A stretch of DNA of 64,000 bases from Weissella cibaria (GCF_004521965.1 NZ_SDGK01000031.1:1-64000); one strand, 5' to 3'. Shown: positions 26,328 through 35,798, counted from the stretch's first letter. The notes: generated by a model from the sequence alone, not told the origin. Numbers and translations: made by a program.

Positions 26328-26756
26328 ATGAATGAGAAGATTAATTATGAGCAATTAAACGGCTTGGATTTGGCCTATTATGGGGATGCGGTGTACGAAG
26401 TGTACATCCGTCAACATTTGTTGGCTGAAGGTATTACAAAGCCGGCCCGCCTGCAACGTGAATCAAGGAACTTTGTGTCTGCTAAAGCGCACGCTGCTTT
26501 GTATGCCTTGATGGAAGCGGAAGGTTTGTTGACTGAAGAAGAGATGGTGTACTTTAAGCGTGGACGTAATGCCAATTCACATACAAAGGCGAAGAATACA
26601 GATGTTGTGACATACCGTATTTCGACTGGGTTTGAAGCATTGATTGGCTTTTTGGCAGCTAGCAATCAAACAGCACGTTTAGATGAAATTTTGGCTTGGG
26701 TATATGAACAAGTAGAAAGTGGGCGAACAAGAGCAAATGACACAACAAACAAATAA
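26328..26756 (+). CDS. mrnC: Mini-ribonuclease III
   Basis: A 142-residue enzyme that matures 23S rRNA ends. It has the RNase III catalytic fold without the dsRNA-binding domain: NGLDLAYYGDAVYEVYIRQHLL carries the first acidic metal site, HTKAKNTDVVTYRISTGFEALIGFL the second. Its length is typical. Next to rlmB, as in most Firmicutes. There is no Shine-Dalgarno before ATG 26328; a TATTAT -10-like box ends 7 bp upstream, so the message may be leaderless. Confidence 0.93.
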   Translation: MNEKINYEQLNGLDLAYYGDAVYEVYIRQHLLAEGITKPARLQRESRNFVSAKAHAALYALMEAEGLLTEEEMVYFKRGRNANSHTKAKNTDVVTYRISTGFEALIGFLAASNQTARLDEILAWVYEQVESGRTRANDTTNK

Positions 26757-27624
26757 TCGGAACGGTCGTGATCGCGGCGGGCGTCAAGAACGACCAAACA
26801 ATCGTCGCGGTGCCGACCGTCGTTTCAACGATCGCGATCGCCAACCGCGCCATAAGCGATCAGAAGCCGAAGTTGCCGATGATACGACGCAAACTGAGTT
26901 CGTTTTTGGTCACCACGCGTCGGTTGAGGCGTTGAAGGGTGAAACGGAAATCAACAAGGTTTGGCTACAAAGCGGTTTGGCTGACAAGATTCGCAATGAA
27001 GTGGTGGCGTTAGCAAAAAAGCGAGGCTTGATTATTCAAGATGCGCCGAAAGCTAAGCTAGATGAATTGACAAATGGTCAAAATCACCAAGGTGTGGTGT
27101 TATCAATTGCGGCCTATGCATATGCAACGATTGACGATTTGTTTGCGAAGGCAGCTGAAAAATCAGAAGCACCATTTTTCTTAGTGCTGGATTCAATTGA
27201 AGACCCACACAACCTAGGCTCGATTTTGCGTACAGCTGATGCAGCAGGGGTACATGGCATTATTATTCCTAAGCGCCGGGCAGTCCAATTGACATCGGTT
27301 GTTGCGAAAACGTCAACGGGGGCAATTGAACACGTGCCGGTTGCGCGTGTGACGAACTTAGTGCAAACAGTTGAACAACTTAAGGAACGTGGGTTGTGGG
27401 TCTTTGGTACAGACATGGATGGTAAGGATTACCGTCGTTGGGATGCTGCTGGTCCAACTGCTTTAATCATTGGTAATGAGGGTAGGGGGATTTCACCGTT
27501 ATTGAAGAAAACAGTGGATGAAACGTTGACAATTCCAATGGTTGGTCACGTCCAAAGTTTGAATGCGTCGGTTGCGGCCAGCTTGTTAATTTATCAAGCG
27601 TTTAGTAGTCGTAACCCGCTTTAA
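26737..27624 (+). CDS. rlmB: 23S rRNA (guanosine-2'-O-)-methyltransferase RlmB
   Basis: A 295-residue SpoU/TrmH-class enzyme that methylates G2251 of 23S rRNA. Residues 1-45 are an Arg/Asn/Gly-rich tail of low complexity. A substrate-binding domain begins at FVFGHHASVEALKG; the knotted SAM domain has LDSIEDPHNLGSILRTADAAG, ALIIGNEGRGISPLL and SLNASVAASLLIY. It overlaps the end of mrnC. GTG 26719 in the same frame is an alternative start; neither start has a strong RBS. Confidence 0.93.
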   Translation: MTQQTNNRNGRDRGGRQERPNNRRGADRRFNDRDRQPRHKRSEAEVADDTTQTEFVFGHHASVEALKGETEINKVWLQSGLADKIRNEVVALAKKRGLIIQDAPKAKLDELTNGQNHQGVVLSIAAYAYATIDDLFAKAAEKSEAPFFLVLDSIEDPHNLGSILRTADAAGVHGIIIPKRRAVQLTSVVAKTSTGAIEHVPVARVTNLVQTVEQLKERGLWVFGTDMDGKDYRRWDAAGPTALIIGNEGRGISPLLKKTVDETLTIPMVGHVQSLNASVAASLLIYQAFSSRNPL

Positions 27625-27631
27625 CCACATG

Positions 27632-27681
27632 AAAAAATGCACAATAACCGGTAACTTGATGCCGGTTATTGTGCATTTTTT
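27632..27681 (+). terminator. Terminator after rlmB
   Basis: AAAAATGCACAATAACCGG pairs with CCGGTTATTGTGCATTTTTT, a very strong hairpin. Confidence 0.9.
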
Positions 27682-27738
27682 CGTCTTGAACTCGGATTCT
27701 CGGCACACTGGTAGCAAGCCGGAGGAGGGGAAAACAAG

Positions 27739-28284
27739 ATGACAAACCAAAAGGCAATGCAGTTGATTCAAGCGGCCCAAGCGGGGGACGAAGCCGCTTT
27801 TCAAGATATTTTTGAGGCGTTTCGGGGATTAGTGTGGACGCTATACCGTGATCATCGGCTCCAGACGCAACAGTACGATTGGGAGCACGAGAGTCGATTA
27901 GTGTTGTATCAAACTTTGCGTAAGCTAAAAGCAACGCATTGGGGGGCACTCACGCGTTATTACAATCAAGCGTTACGGCACAGGATTGTACAGTTATGGC
28001 GGGAGTCCTATCGGTACGAGTCGGTGGAAGGCGTTTCGTTGAATGAAGCATGGGTGTCGACGTATGTGCAGAGTGCACAAATTGCACCACCTAGCGCAGT
28101 TGTGGCGACCCTGGTTGACCTGATGCCAAATTTAGAGGTAAAGGAACGAGAATTCGTCTTGTTACTCGCAGCGGGATACGACATTAATGAGTGTGCAGTA
28201 CAACTCGAGCGTTCACGTTCTTGGTGTTATGCAACGCGACAAAATTTGAAGAAAATCTACCAAGCTGAGGCGAAAGGTAGCTGA
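27739..28284 (+). CDS. sigH: SigH/ComX-like alternative sigma factor
   Basis: A 181-residue sigma-70-type protein. Region 2 covers about 8-95 (LIQAAQAGDEAAFQDIFEAF; YDWEHESRLVLYQTLRKL). A compact region 4 with a helix-turn-helix is at about 135-175 (KEREFVLLLAAGYDINECAVQLERSRSWCYATRQNLKKI). Position between rlmB and rpmG-secE-nusG is the conserved Firmicutes sigH locus. In lactic acid bacteria such factors drive late competence genes. RBS GGAGGAGGGG is strong. Sequence diverges from B. subtilis SigH, so the call leans on synteny. Confidence 0.8.
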   Translation: MTNQKAMQLIQAAQAGDEAAFQDIFEAFRGLVWTLYRDHRLQTQQYDWEHESRLVLYQTLRKLKATHWGALTRYYNQALRHRIVQLWRESYRYESVEGVSLNEAWVSTYVQSAQIAPPSAVVATLVDLMPNLEVKEREFVLLLAAGYDINECAVQLERSRSWCYATRQNLKKIYQAEAKGS

Positions 28285-28350
28285 ATAAGGGCATTCGTGG
28301 TAAACTGAGGATATTATACTAGAGAATTTTAAAAGAGCGGAGACACGATT

Positions 28351-28500
28351 ATGGCAGCGAGGAAAGTCGCATTGGCGTGCAGTGTCTGCGGATCACGAAA
28401 CTACATGGTAACAAAGAAGCCCAACCGTCTTGAGCGTCTTGAAGTTATGAAGTTTTGCAAGTTCTGCGGGCAACATACGATGCACCGTGAGACAATGTAA
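28351..28500 (+). CDS. rpmG: 50S ribosomal protein L33 (zinc-binding type)
   Basis: A 49-residue protein starting at ATG 28351 (AGCGGAG upstream). Two CxxC pairs ([11 protein letters not shown] and [10 protein letters not shown]) mark the zinc-binding form of L33. A TATACT -10 box lies at about 28314. secE and nusG follow in the conserved order. Confidence 0.93.
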   Translation: MAARKVALACSVCGSRNYMVTKKPNRLERLEVMKFCKFCGQHTMHRETM

Positions 28501-28545
28501 GAACGGGGCTGGGTCTACCAACTCTGGAAACAGGAGTACATACTG

Positions 28546-28716
28546 ATGAAGTTTTTAGCAAGTGTTGTCGCTGAAATGCGCAAGGTCACTTGGCCTACGT
28601 TTAGTGAAAATGTTCGAGACACATCAATCGTTTTGATGACCAGTTTGTTCTTCGCCATTTTGTTTGGTGGCGCTGACTGGGTCTTTGAACAAGGGGTTAC
28701 TTGGTTGTCTAAGTAA
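28546..28716 (+). CDS. secE: Preprotein translocase subunit SecE
   Basis: A 56-residue single-spanning membrane protein. The amphipathic VVAEMRKVTWPTFSENVRDT segment before the helix is the SecE signature, followed by one hydrophobic span (SIVLMTSLFFAILFGGADWVF). It clamps SecY in the Sec translocon. RBS CAGGAG. Confidence 0.95.
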   Translation: MKFLASVVAEMRKVTWPTFSENVRDTSIVLMTSLFFAILFGGADWVFEQGVTWLSK

Positions 28717-28752
28717 GCTTATTGCGATATAATAAGAACATTAAAAAGCGAC

Positions 28753-28781
28753 TAAAAACCCTCAACCTTGAGGGTTTTTAA
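28753..28781 (+). terminator. Terminator/attenuator between secE and nusG
   Basis: AAAACCCTCAA and TTGAGGGTTTTT pair with a T-run 38 bp before nusG. It separates the secE and nusG messages at least partly. Confidence 0.7.
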
Positions 28782-28818
28782 TTTACAAAAATTACAGGTA
28801 CGACCTAAGGAGGCAATC

Positions 28819-29373
28819 ATGGCAGTTGAGTCATACGATAAGCAATGGTACGTCTTGCACACTTATGCAGGATACGAAAACAAGGTTAAGGCGAACCTTG
28901 AGTCACGTATTGAGACGATGGGGATGACGGACTACATCTTCCGCGTTATCGTGCCAGAGCAAGAAGTTGAAGTTGAAAAGGATGGCGAGACGAAGATTGT
29001 TAAGGAAAACGACTTCCCTGGTTATGCCTTGGTTGAGATGATTATGACCGACGAAGCTTGGTATGTTGTTCGAAACACACCAGGCGTAACTGGTTTCTTG
29101 GGTTCACACGGTGGTGGATCAAAGCCTGTGTCATTGTTGCCTGATGAAGTTGATGATATGTTGGCCCGCATGAACATTGTTGAACGTAAGGTTGCCGACT
29201 TGAATGTTGAAGTTGGTGAATCAGTGAAGATTGTGGCTGGTTCATTCTCTGGTATGCAAGGTGAAGTAACGGCTATCGATAACGACAAGCAAGAAGTAAC
29301 TGTTTTGGTTGATTTCTTGGGTCGTGAAACGCCAACGGAAATCTCATTTAACGACGTTGAGTCAGTACTATAA
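28819..29373 (+). CDS. nusG: Transcription termination/antitermination factor NusG
   Basis: A 184-residue protein. The NGN domain (QWYVLHTYAGYENKVKANLE; PGYALVEMIMTDEAWYVVRNTPGVTGFLG) binds RNA polymerase. The C-terminal KOW domain (VGESVKIVAGSFSGMQGEVTAID) contacts S10 or Rho. Start ATG 28819 is behind AAGGAGG; frame codons upstream lie in the terminator. Confidence 0.96.
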   Translation: MAVESYDKQWYVLHTYAGYENKVKANLESRIETMGMTDYIFRVIVPEQEVEVEKDGETKIVKENDFPGYALVEMIMTDEAWYVVRNTPGVTGFLGSHGGGSKPVSLLPDEVDDMLARMNIVERKVADLNVEVGESVKIVAGSFSGMQGEVTAIDNDKQEVTVLVDFLGRETPTEISFNDVESVL

Positions 29374-29403
29374 AGTCATTTCCATAAAAAAGTGAATTTT
29401 TAT

Positions 29404-29438
29404 TGAACACCTGGCTTGTCAAAAGTCAGGTGTTTTGT
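29404..29438 (+). terminator. Terminator of nusG
   Basis: AACACCTG and CAGGTGTTTTGTT form the hairpin and T-tail. Confidence 0.75.
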
Positions 29439-29530
29439 TATTATAATCTGGTATGTGTGGTAACACGCATATGTGGGAGGCGTAAATCGAAACGCGCCAT
29501 TACACCACAAACACGAAGGAGGAAACAATC

Positions 29531-29956
29531 GTGGCTAAGAAAGTTTCAAGCATTGTTAAGTTGCAGATTCCAGCCGGTAAGGCTACCCCTGCACCTCCAG
29601 TTGGACCTGCTTTGGGTCAAGCTGGTGTTAACATCATGGGATTCGCAAAGGAGTTTAACGCTCGTACTGCCGACCAAGGTGGTTTGTTGATCCCAGTAGT
29701 TATTACTGTATATGAAGATCGTTCATTCGAATTTATCACTAAGACGCCTCCAGCAGCAGTTTTGTTGAAGAAGGCAGCCGGTGTTGAAAAGGGTTCTGGT
29801 GAGCCTAACACGAAGAAGGTCGCTACGGTTACTGCAGCACAAGTACGTGAAATTGCAGAAACTAAGATGCAAGATCTAAACGCAGCTGACGTTGATGCAG
29901 CTGTTCGCATGATCGAAGGTACTGCTCGCTCAATGGGCTTCAACGTTGAAGGCTAA
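29531..29956 (+). CDS. rplK: 50S ribosomal protein L11
   Basis: A 141-residue protein of the stalk base. [27 protein letters not shown] and [22 protein letters not shown] are diagnostic. It starts with GTG 29531 behind AAGGAGG and is followed by rplA. Confidence 0.97.
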   Translation: MAKKVSSIVKLQIPAGKATPAPPVGPALGQAGVNIMGFAKEFNARTADQGGLLIPVVITVYEDRSFEFITKTPPAAVLLKKAAGVEKGSGEPNTKKVATVTAAQVREIAETKMQDLNAADVDAAVRMIEGTARSMGFNVEG

Positions 29957-30052
29957 TTTAACGAGTTCCGTACGGATCGCGTAGGAAACTAAGCATGATC
30001 AAGCGGGAGGTCAATGACCGTTTGACCGCATTTGCAAGGAGGAATAGCTACC

Positions 30053-30745
30053 ATGGCTAAGAAGTATGGTAAGAAGTATTTGGCAGCCGCTGAAAAGGTT
30101 GACAGTGAGAAGTTGTACACTGTTGAAGAAGCTGCCGCATTGGTAAAGGACATCGACTTTGCCAAGTTTGATGCAACTGTTGAAATCGCGTTCAACTTGA
30201 ACGTTGATACTCGTCAAGCTGACCAACAATTGCGTGGTGCCGTTGTTTTGCCTAACGGTACTGGTAAGGACCAAACTGTTGTGGTCTTTGCTCAAGGTGA
30301 TAAGGCTAAGGAAGCTGAAGAAGCTGGTGCTGACGTTGTTGGTGCTGCTGACTTGGTTCAACGCATTTCTGACGGTTGGTTGGACTTTGACGTTGCCATT
30401 GCTACACCTGACATGATGGCCCAAGTTGGTCGTGTTGGACGTGCATTGGGTCCTAAGGGATTGATGCCTAACCCTAAGACGGGGACTGTTACGTTTGACG
30501 TAGCAAAGGCCGTTTCTGACGCTAAGTCAGGTAAGGTTACTTACCGTACTGATCGTGACGGAAACGTTGCGGTACCAGTTGGTAAGGTATCATTTGACGC
30601 CGACAAGCTTGCTGGGAACATCAAGTCATTGTCAGACGTTATCTTGAAGGCTCGTCCTGCCGCTGTTAAGGGTGCATACGTAAAGCACGTATCAATCGCT
30701 TCAACGTTCGGACCTGCTGTTAACATCGATATCGCTTCATTGTAA
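30053..30745 (+). CDS. rplA: 50S ribosomal protein L1
   Basis: A 230-residue L1 stalk protein and, in many bacteria, translational repressor of its own operon. [22 protein letters not shown] is the diagnostic segment. ATG 30053 follows AAGGAGG; a start 21 bp upstream overlaps this RBS and is rejected. Confidence 0.97.
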   Translation: MAKKYGKKYLAAAEKVDSEKLYTVEEAAALVKDIDFAKFDATVEIAFNLNVDTRQADQQLRGAVVLPNGTGKDQTVVVFAQGDKAKEAEEAGADVVGAADLVQRISDGWLDFDVAIATPDMMAQVGRVGRALGPKGLMPNPKTGTVTFDVAKAVSDAKSGKVTYRTDRDGNVAVPVGKVSFDADKLAGNIKSLSDVILKARPAAVKGAYVKHVSIASTFGPAVNIDIASL

Positions 30746-30783
30746 TTTTAGAATTTTTCTAGATTATAATTTAGCTTTTCATG

Positions 30784-30812
30784 TTGACACTTTCTCGACT
30801 ACCTGTTAGAGT
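30784..30812 (+). promoter_or_regulatory. Sigma-A promoter of rplJL
   Basis: TTGACA and TAGAGT are 17 bp apart, immediately before the L10 leader. Confidence 0.7.
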
Positions 30813-30817
30813 AGTTT

Positions 30818-30940
30818 GAGTAATAAATCGATTCTACCTAAGACGCAGGTGTCATAAGACTTAATAACCCGCCGAGGAAGTGAAAAACGCGTAAGCGACT
30901 TTTGACCCCCGGTGCAGTATGTGCTGGGGGTTTTGGTACG
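30818..30940 (+). ncRNA. Ribosomal protein L10 leader
   Basis: The leader between promoter and rplJ carries the CCCGCCGAGG element typical of the L10 leader family, a preceding AAGACGCAGGTG segment and a G/C-rich hairpin (ACCCCC / GGGGGT, 30905-30934) with a T-run. In this family L10(L12)4 binds the leader and causes attenuation. Confidence 0.8.
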
Positions 30941-30970
30941 AATCAAAATCTTAACAGGAGGAACATTACC

Positions 30971-31477
30971 ATGAGTGAAGCAACTATTGCTTTGAAGGCA
31001 CAACAAGTTTCAGAAGTTGCTGACAAGTTTAAGTCAGCTGCATCTGCAGTTGTTGTTGACGTGCGTGGGTTGACGGTTGAACAAGCCAACAACTTGCGTT
31101 CAGAATTGCGTTCAGAAGGCGTTGAGTTGAAGGTTATCAAGAACAAGATCTTGACGCGTGCTGTTGAAGCCGCAGATTTGACTGACTTGAACGACTTGTT
31201 TGTCGGACCTTCAGCCGTTGCATTCTCTAACGAGGACGCAATCGCTCCTTCACGCATTTTGAAAAAGTTTGCTGATAACATCGAAGCCTTGGAAATCAAG
31301 GGTGGTGTTGTTGACGGTCAAGTTGCATCTGTTGAAGATATCAACAAGTACGCAGCTTTGCCAGACCGCGACGGTTTGTTGTCAATGTTGTTGTCAACGT
31401 TGCAAGCACCTGTTCGCAACTTTGCTTACGCAGTTAAGGCTGTGTCAGACGCAAAGGAAGAAGTTGCTGAAGCCTAA
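30971..31477 (+). CDS. rplJ: 50S ribosomal protein L10
   Basis: A 168-residue stalk protein holding L7/L12 dimers at its C-terminal helix. [21 protein letters not shown] and [14 protein letters not shown] are conserved. ATG 30971 is behind AGGAGG. The gene is controlled by the leader before it. Confidence 0.97.
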   Translation: MSEATIALKAQQVSEVADKFKSAASAVVVDVRGLTVEQANNLRSELRSEGVELKVIKNKILTRAVEAADLTDLNDLFVGPSAVAFSNEDAIAPSRILKKFADNIEALEIKGGVVDGQVASVEDINKYAALPDRDGLLSMLLSTLQAPVRNFAYAVKAVSDAKEEVAEA

Positions 31478-31567
31478 GCTTTTGCTTAGTGCGACGCACT
31501 TTTATATCGGGCTTGGCCCACAAATTAAAATCGCCGTATAGGCAAATAAACGAGGAGATTAATTATC

Positions 31568-31933
31568 ATGGCATTTGATAAGGATTCAATCATCGCTTCA
31601 TTGAAGGAAGCTACGATTTTGGACTTGGCTGACTTGGTTTCAGCTATTGAAGAAGAGTTTGGTGTTTCAGCTGCTGCCCCTGTTGCAGTTGCTGGTGCAG
31701 CCGGTGGTGCCGAAGCAGCCAAGACTGAATTTGACGTTGAGTTGACTTCAGCTGGTTCAGCTAAGGTTCAAGTTATCAAGGCAGTTCGCGAAGCAACTGG
31801 TTTGGGCTTGAAGGAAGCTAAGGACTTGGTAGACAACGCTCCTTCAGCTATTAAGGAAGGCGTTTCAGAAGACGAAGCTAACGAATTGAAGGCTAAGTTG
31901 GAAGAAGTTGGTGCCGTTGTTACTGTTAAGTAA
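31568..31933 (+). CDS. rplL: 50S ribosomal protein L7/L12
   Basis: A 121-residue stalk protein that recruits translation GTPases. N-terminal dimerisation domain, Ala/Gly hinge ([16 protein letters not shown]) and C-terminal domain ([24 protein letters not shown]) are all present. GAGGAG precedes ATG 31568. Confidence 0.97.
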   Translation: MAFDKDSIIASLKEATILDLADLVSAIEEEFGVSAAAPVAVAGAAGGAEAAKTEFDVELTSAGSAKVQVIKAVREATGLGLKEAKDLVDNAPSAIKEGVSEDEANELKAKLEEVGAVVTVK

Positions 31934-31947
31934 TTAACGTACCTTCT

Positions 31948-31985
31948 CAAAAAGACGAGATACTCCGGTATCTCGTCTTTTTTTA
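31948..31985 (+). terminator. Terminator of rplJL
   Basis: AAAAGACGAGATAC and GTATCTCGTCTTTTTTT form a strong hairpin with T-run. Confidence 0.9.
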
Positions 31986-32137
31986 TGCAGTTTTCTGATG
32001 ATACCGTAAGCTGGAAATGTCGGATGTCTTTGACTAATGGCTGCTGTGATAAAAGATTCGATTAAGTTTCTTGAGTATACTAATAATTAGTTAAAAGTAT
32101 TTAGCAACGATCATGACGAAGGGAAGTGCTGTGTGCC

Positions 32138-33004
32138 ATGACATCGCGAACAAATTTGAAGCGACCCTACAAGCAGGTATTGTTTGTTAGCGTTGTGTTG
32201 GTGCTCGGCGTAGCCTTGATCTACAAATATGCTGGGCGTCAATTAATAGCCGATTTCGAAGCCACCAAGGCTGCTACAGTCAGTGATGAATCAAATAATC
32301 TAAAAACGGCCTGGCGTGGGATTTTAGATAAGCAGATTGCCCCAGTTGACATTGCAGTCTATGACCATAAAACGGGCGTTACAACGCAATTATCTAACGA
32401 TGCAAATGCACAATTTAAAACAGCGAGTATTGTAAAAGTCGCAATTCTTGCTAACTTGTTACGACAGCATGTGACTAATGGTACTGGTTTATCGAATTAT
32501 GAAGATGAATTGGCAAGCGCAATGATTCAAGACAGTGATAATGATGCAGCGACAGCCCTACTAGAAACCGAAGGAGGAAATACGCAACCAGATGTGTTGT
32601 TTAAACACCTGGGTATGACGCGTAGTCAGATGGATAGTGAATCATGGGGGTACTCGACAACAATAGCAACTGATCAGTTGACGTTGCTGAAGAATATTTT
32701 TTATCAGAGTCGGGTGTTAACAGGTAGTTCACGAACGTATATGCAAGGTTTAATGAATAATATTGCGGTAGACCAGAGTTGGGGGATTACAGCTGGCTTA
32801 ACACCGGATGCAACCGTTGCATTAAAAAATGGGTGTTTGGCAGACTCAAACGGTTGGATTATTAACACAACTGGCCATGTTTCGAGTAAACATTCAGACT
32901 ATGTAATTGCTATTTTGAGCAATCAAAATATCTCCGAAGACGCTGGTATTGATTTGGTACAACAACTGGCTAAAGCAACATATAAGACATTAAATGCGCA
33001 ATAA
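32138..33004 (+). CDS. Membrane-anchored serine hydrolase, class A beta-lactamase fold
   Basis: A 288-residue protein. One membrane helix at about 13-29 anchors an extracellular domain of the beta-lactamase/PBP family. Catalytic S97-I-V-K100 (TASIVKVAIL) and S133-D-N135 (QDSDNDAA) are present. The third KTG-type box is unclear (LKNGC). Similar proteins in lactic acid bacteria act on cell wall or are of unknown substrate; there is no reason to call it a resistance determinant. Start ATG 32138 is preferred to GTG 32126 for spacing from GAAGGGAAG. Monocistronic, ending in a terminator. Confidence 0.8.
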   Translation: MTSRTNLKRPYKQVLFVSVVLVLGVALIYKYAGRQLIADFEATKAATVSDESNNLKTAWRGILDKQIAPVDIAVYDHKTGVTTQLSNDANAQFKTASIVKVAILANLLRQHVTNGTGLSNYEDELASAMIQDSDNDAATALLETEGGNTQPDVLFKHLGMTRSQMDSESWGYSTTIATDQLTLLKNIFYQSRVLTGSSRTYMQGLMNNIAVDQSWGITAGLTPDATVALKNGCLADSNGWIINTTGHVSSKHSDYVIAILSNQNISEDAGIDLVQQLAKATYKTLNAQ

Positions 33005-33012
33005 AATACAGA

Positions 33013-33056
33013 TGAAGCACTTGGCTAAACAATTGGATTAGCTAGGTGCTTATTTA
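33013..33056 (+). terminator. Terminator after serine hydrolase
   Basis: AAGCAC-TT-GGCTAA and TTAGCT-AG-GTGCTT pair and are followed by an AT-rich T-tract. Confidence 0.7.
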
Positions 33057-33181
33057 TTTTCACCTGTTAACTATTAATAAGCGTTCATGTCAGTTAGATG
33101 TTATCTAATTACATTTATTTTTCAATCTAAGAAAAACTATTGTTTAGCGGGCATGGATAAGTTACTCTTAGTGAGTTGGTT

Positions 33182-33215
33182 TTGGCAAACAATATTTTGC
33201 ATAACCGAAAACAAT
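33182..33215. promoter_or_regulatory. Imperfect dyad upstream of the Mn/Zn transporter
   Basis: GGTTTTGGCAAA and TTTTGCATAACC are near-complementary arms just before the RBS. They could be an operator for a metal sensor (MntR/Zur-like), but no consensus is matched. Confidence 0.3.
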
Positions 33216-33229
33216 AATAGGAGGCAGTC

Positions 33230-33967
33230 ATGCTAAAAATTAAGGAACTGACAGTCGCCTACACATCGACGCCGGTGTTTAGCGATTTGTCAGTCGCATT
33301 TAGTCCGGGCAGGATTACGGGAATTATTGGCCCGAATGGTGCGGGGAAGTCGACTCTAATCAAAGGGGCCTTAGGTCTGATTCGGCGAACGGGTGAATCG
33401 TTTGTGGACAATCAGCCGGTCCGGCGTGTTCGACGAAAAATTGCATATGTCGAACAGCGAGCAGCACTAGATTTAACATTTCCGATCAGTGTTTTTGAGG
33501 TGGTTCTAACTGGCACTTATGGCAAGCTAGGATTATTCAAAAGCCCTGGGCAAACAGAGCGTGATGATGTCATGAAAGCGCTCGAACAAGTAAATCTAAC
33601 GGAGTTTCGAAATCGCCAAATTGGTGAATTATCCGGCGGACAATTGCAGCGTGTCTTTGTAGCACGCGCTATTGTTCAGCAAGCAGAGGTTGTGATTTTA
33701 GATGAACCTTTCGTCGGAATTGATATGAAGTCGGAAGAAGAAATTATGCATGTGCTGCGAGACTGGCGTGCAGCCGGGAAGACCATCATTGTTGTTCACC
33801 ACGACTTGAATAAAGTCGCGAATTACTTTGATGACTTACTAATTATGAACCATGGCATTGTCGCACATGGACCTGTGTCGGATGTTTACAATAAGGACAA
33901 TATCCAACAAGCCTTCTCAGCGGATTTGAGTGCAGTTCTGTTCACTGAAACGGAGAATGTATCATGA
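33230..33967 (+). CDS. Mn/Zn ABC transporter ATP-binding protein
   Basis: A 245-residue ATPase. Walker A is GPNGAGKST, the signature LSGGQLQRV, Walker B VVILDEPFVGID, and the switch His is in VVHHDL. Sequence and length fit the cluster 9 metal importers (MntB/AdcC/ZnuC). It overlaps the permease gene by 4 bp (ATGA), so the three genes form one operon. Confidence 0.92.
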   Translation: MLKIKELTVAYTSTPVFSDLSVAFSPGRITGIIGPNGAGKSTLIKGALGLIRRTGESFVDNQPVRRVRRKIAYVEQRAALDLTFPISVFEVVLTGTYGKLGLFKSPGQTERDDVMKALEQVNLTEFRNRQIGELSGGQLQRVFVARAIVQQAEVVILDEPFVGIDMKSEEEIMHVLRDWRAAGKTIIVVHHDLNKVANYFDDLLIMNHGIVAHGPVSDVYNKDNIQQAFSADLSAVLFTETENVS

Positions 33968-34818
33968 CGAGTATCGGTGAATTTATCGCGGCCTTAGGAC
34001 ACTATAACTTCTTGCAGAGTGCGTTGTTAGCATCTGTGATGGTTGGGATTATGTCAGGTATTATTGGCAGTTATATTATTTTACGTGGCATGTCGTTGAT
34101 GGGTGATGCGATTTCTCACTCCGTGCTACCGGGAGTTGCGGTTGCTTATATGCTGGGGATTAATCTTTTGATTGGTGCCTCGGCATTTGGGGTAATTGCG
34201 GCGCTATTGATCGGCTTTGTTGCGACAAATAGTAAGTTAAAGAATGATACAGCGATTGGTATTGTATTTTCGGCTTTCTTTGCCTTAGGATTTATCCTGA
34301 TTTCGATGGCTGAGTCATCAACGAATTTGCATCATATCTTATTTGGTAATGTGTTAGCAGTCTCAGACCGTGATTTGATTACAACGATTATTGTGTTAGC
34401 AATTGTGATTTTGTTTGTCGTGGTGTTCTTCAAGGAATTATTGATTACATCGTTTGATGAAACATTTGCTAAGACATATGGTTTGAAGACAGGGTATGTC
34501 CATTATGGCTTGATGATTGTACTAACTTTAGTCACGGTATCGGCACTACAGACGGTAGGTATCATCTTGATTGTAGCGATGTTAATTACGCCAGCTGCTA
34601 CCGCATTTCTTTGGACGAATCGGTTGACCACGATGGTTGTCCTGGCCTCTGGCCTTGGGGCGCTGGCTTCAACACTTGGGCTATATCTGTCGTACACGTT
34701 AAATTGGGCGTCTGGGCCCGCTATCGTGTTGGTGGCAGCGTTAATCTTTTTGGGGTCGTTTATCGTGTCACCAAAGCAAGGTTTTGTGACAAAACTAATG
34801 GGGGTTAAAAATGCTTAA
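33964..34818 (+). CDS. Mn/Zn ABC transporter permease
   Basis: A 284-residue ABC-3 family permease with about eight hydrophobic helices. GSYIILRGMSLMGDAISHSVLPGVAVAY is the conserved N-terminal segment and the QTVGIILIVAMLITPAATA region the conserved core. It overlaps the binding-protein gene by 8 bp. Confidence 0.92.
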   Translation: MTSIGEFIAALGHYNFLQSALLASVMVGIMSGIIGSYIILRGMSLMGDAISHSVLPGVAVAYMLGINLLIGASAFGVIAALLIGFVATNSKLKNDTAIGIVFSAFFALGFILISMAESSTNLHHILFGNVLAVSDRDLITTIIVLAIVILFVVVFFKELLITSFDETFAKTYGLKTGYVHYGLMIVLTLVTVSALQTVGIILIVAMLITPAATAFLWTNRLTTMVVLASGLGALASTLGLYLSYTLNWASGPAIVLVAALIFLGSFIVSPKQGFVTKLMGVKNA

Positions 34819-35755
34819 GAAACTTGGGTTAACAGCGGGTGCGCTGGCAATTGCAATTGGGGGAACGGTTTGGTTTGTTCAAAATCGTGATGCACAAACG
34901 GCTACGAAAAGTGGCGGACTACGTGTTGTCACAACAAATTCAATCCTTGAAGACATGGTTGAACAAGTTGGTGGTGATGATGTATCGGTTTACAGTATCG
35001 TTAAGCGTGGAACAGATCCGCACGAATATGAACCTAAAACAGCAGATATTACTGCAACAACGGAAGCAAATGTGATTTTCCACAATGGACTTAGCTTGGA
35101 AACGGGTGGTAACGGATGGTTCTCAAAGCTTACGAAAACAGCTAATAAGCGGGATAACCATGAAGTGTTTTCAGCATCACGTTTAGTCGAGCCACTGTTC
35201 TTGACGTCAAAAGGCAAGGAAGATGAAATGGATCCACATGCCTGGTTGGACTTAAATAATGGTATTAAGTATGTTGAGACAATTACAAACGTCTTGAAGG
35301 ATAAGGACCCAGAACATGAGCAAGCTTTCCAAAAGCGTTCGGATGCGTATATTGCGAAGTTACGTGCGTTGCATAACGAAGCCAAAGAAAAATTTGCTGA
35401 TGTGCCAATTGAAAAGCGCTTGTTGGTGACATCGGAAGGTGCCTTTAAGTACTTCTCAAAGGCGTATGGCATTCAACCAGCCTTTATCTGGGAAATTAAT
35501 ACTGAGTCACAGGGAACGCCTGAGCAAATGAAGCAGGTATTAGCCAAGATTGCGGCATCGGATGTAAAGTCGTTGTTTGTTGAAAGTTCAGTATCACCAA
35601 AATCAATGGAAAAGGTGTCGAAGGAGACAGGGTTGCCAATTTACGAAAAGATTTATACCGATTCATTGGCGAAGAAGGGGACAACAGGAGATACCTATTA
35701 CGATATGGTTAAGTGGAATATTGATAAGATTCACGCGGGAGTGTTAGTCGATTAA
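34811..35755 (+). CDS. Metal-binding protein of the ABC importer, probably Mn2+ (PsaA/MtsA type)
   Basis: A 314-residue cluster A-I binding protein. The four ligands are seen in order: His in TDPHEYEP, His in MDPHAWLD, Glu in VTSEGAFKYFSKAYGI, and Asp in IYTDSLAKKG. The His/His/Glu/Asp set points to Mn2+ rather than Zn2+, which usually uses a third His and a His-rich loop; none is seen. N-terminal hydrophobic segment (LTAGALAIAIGGTVWFV) lacks a lipobox Cys, so it may stay as a membrane anchor. Mn supply matters in this aerotolerant, catalase-negative group. Confidence 0.9.
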   Translation: MLKKLGLTAGALAIAIGGTVWFVQNRDAQTATKSGGLRVVTTNSILEDMVEQVGGDDVSVYSIVKRGTDPHEYEPKTADITATTEANVIFHNGLSLETGGNGWFSKLTKTANKRDNHEVFSASRLVEPLFLTSKGKEDEMDPHAWLDLNNGIKYVETITNVLKDKDPEHEQAFQKRSDAYIAKLRALHNEAKEKFADVPIEKRLLVTSEGAFKYFSKAYGIQPAFIWEINTESQGTPEQMKQVLAKIAASDVKSLFVESSVSPKSMEKVSKETGLPIYEKIYTDSLAKKGTTGDTYYDMVKWNIDKIHAGVLVD

Positions 35756-35798
35756 TCATGGAGAATGATTACATGACCTAAACAACACACAATTAATT

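Noticed and set aside
32138-33004. Beta-lactam resistance gene
   Set aside because: The SxxK and SDN boxes are present but the KTG box is unclear and a membrane anchor is retained; such serine hydrolases are common in lactic acid bacteria without resistance.
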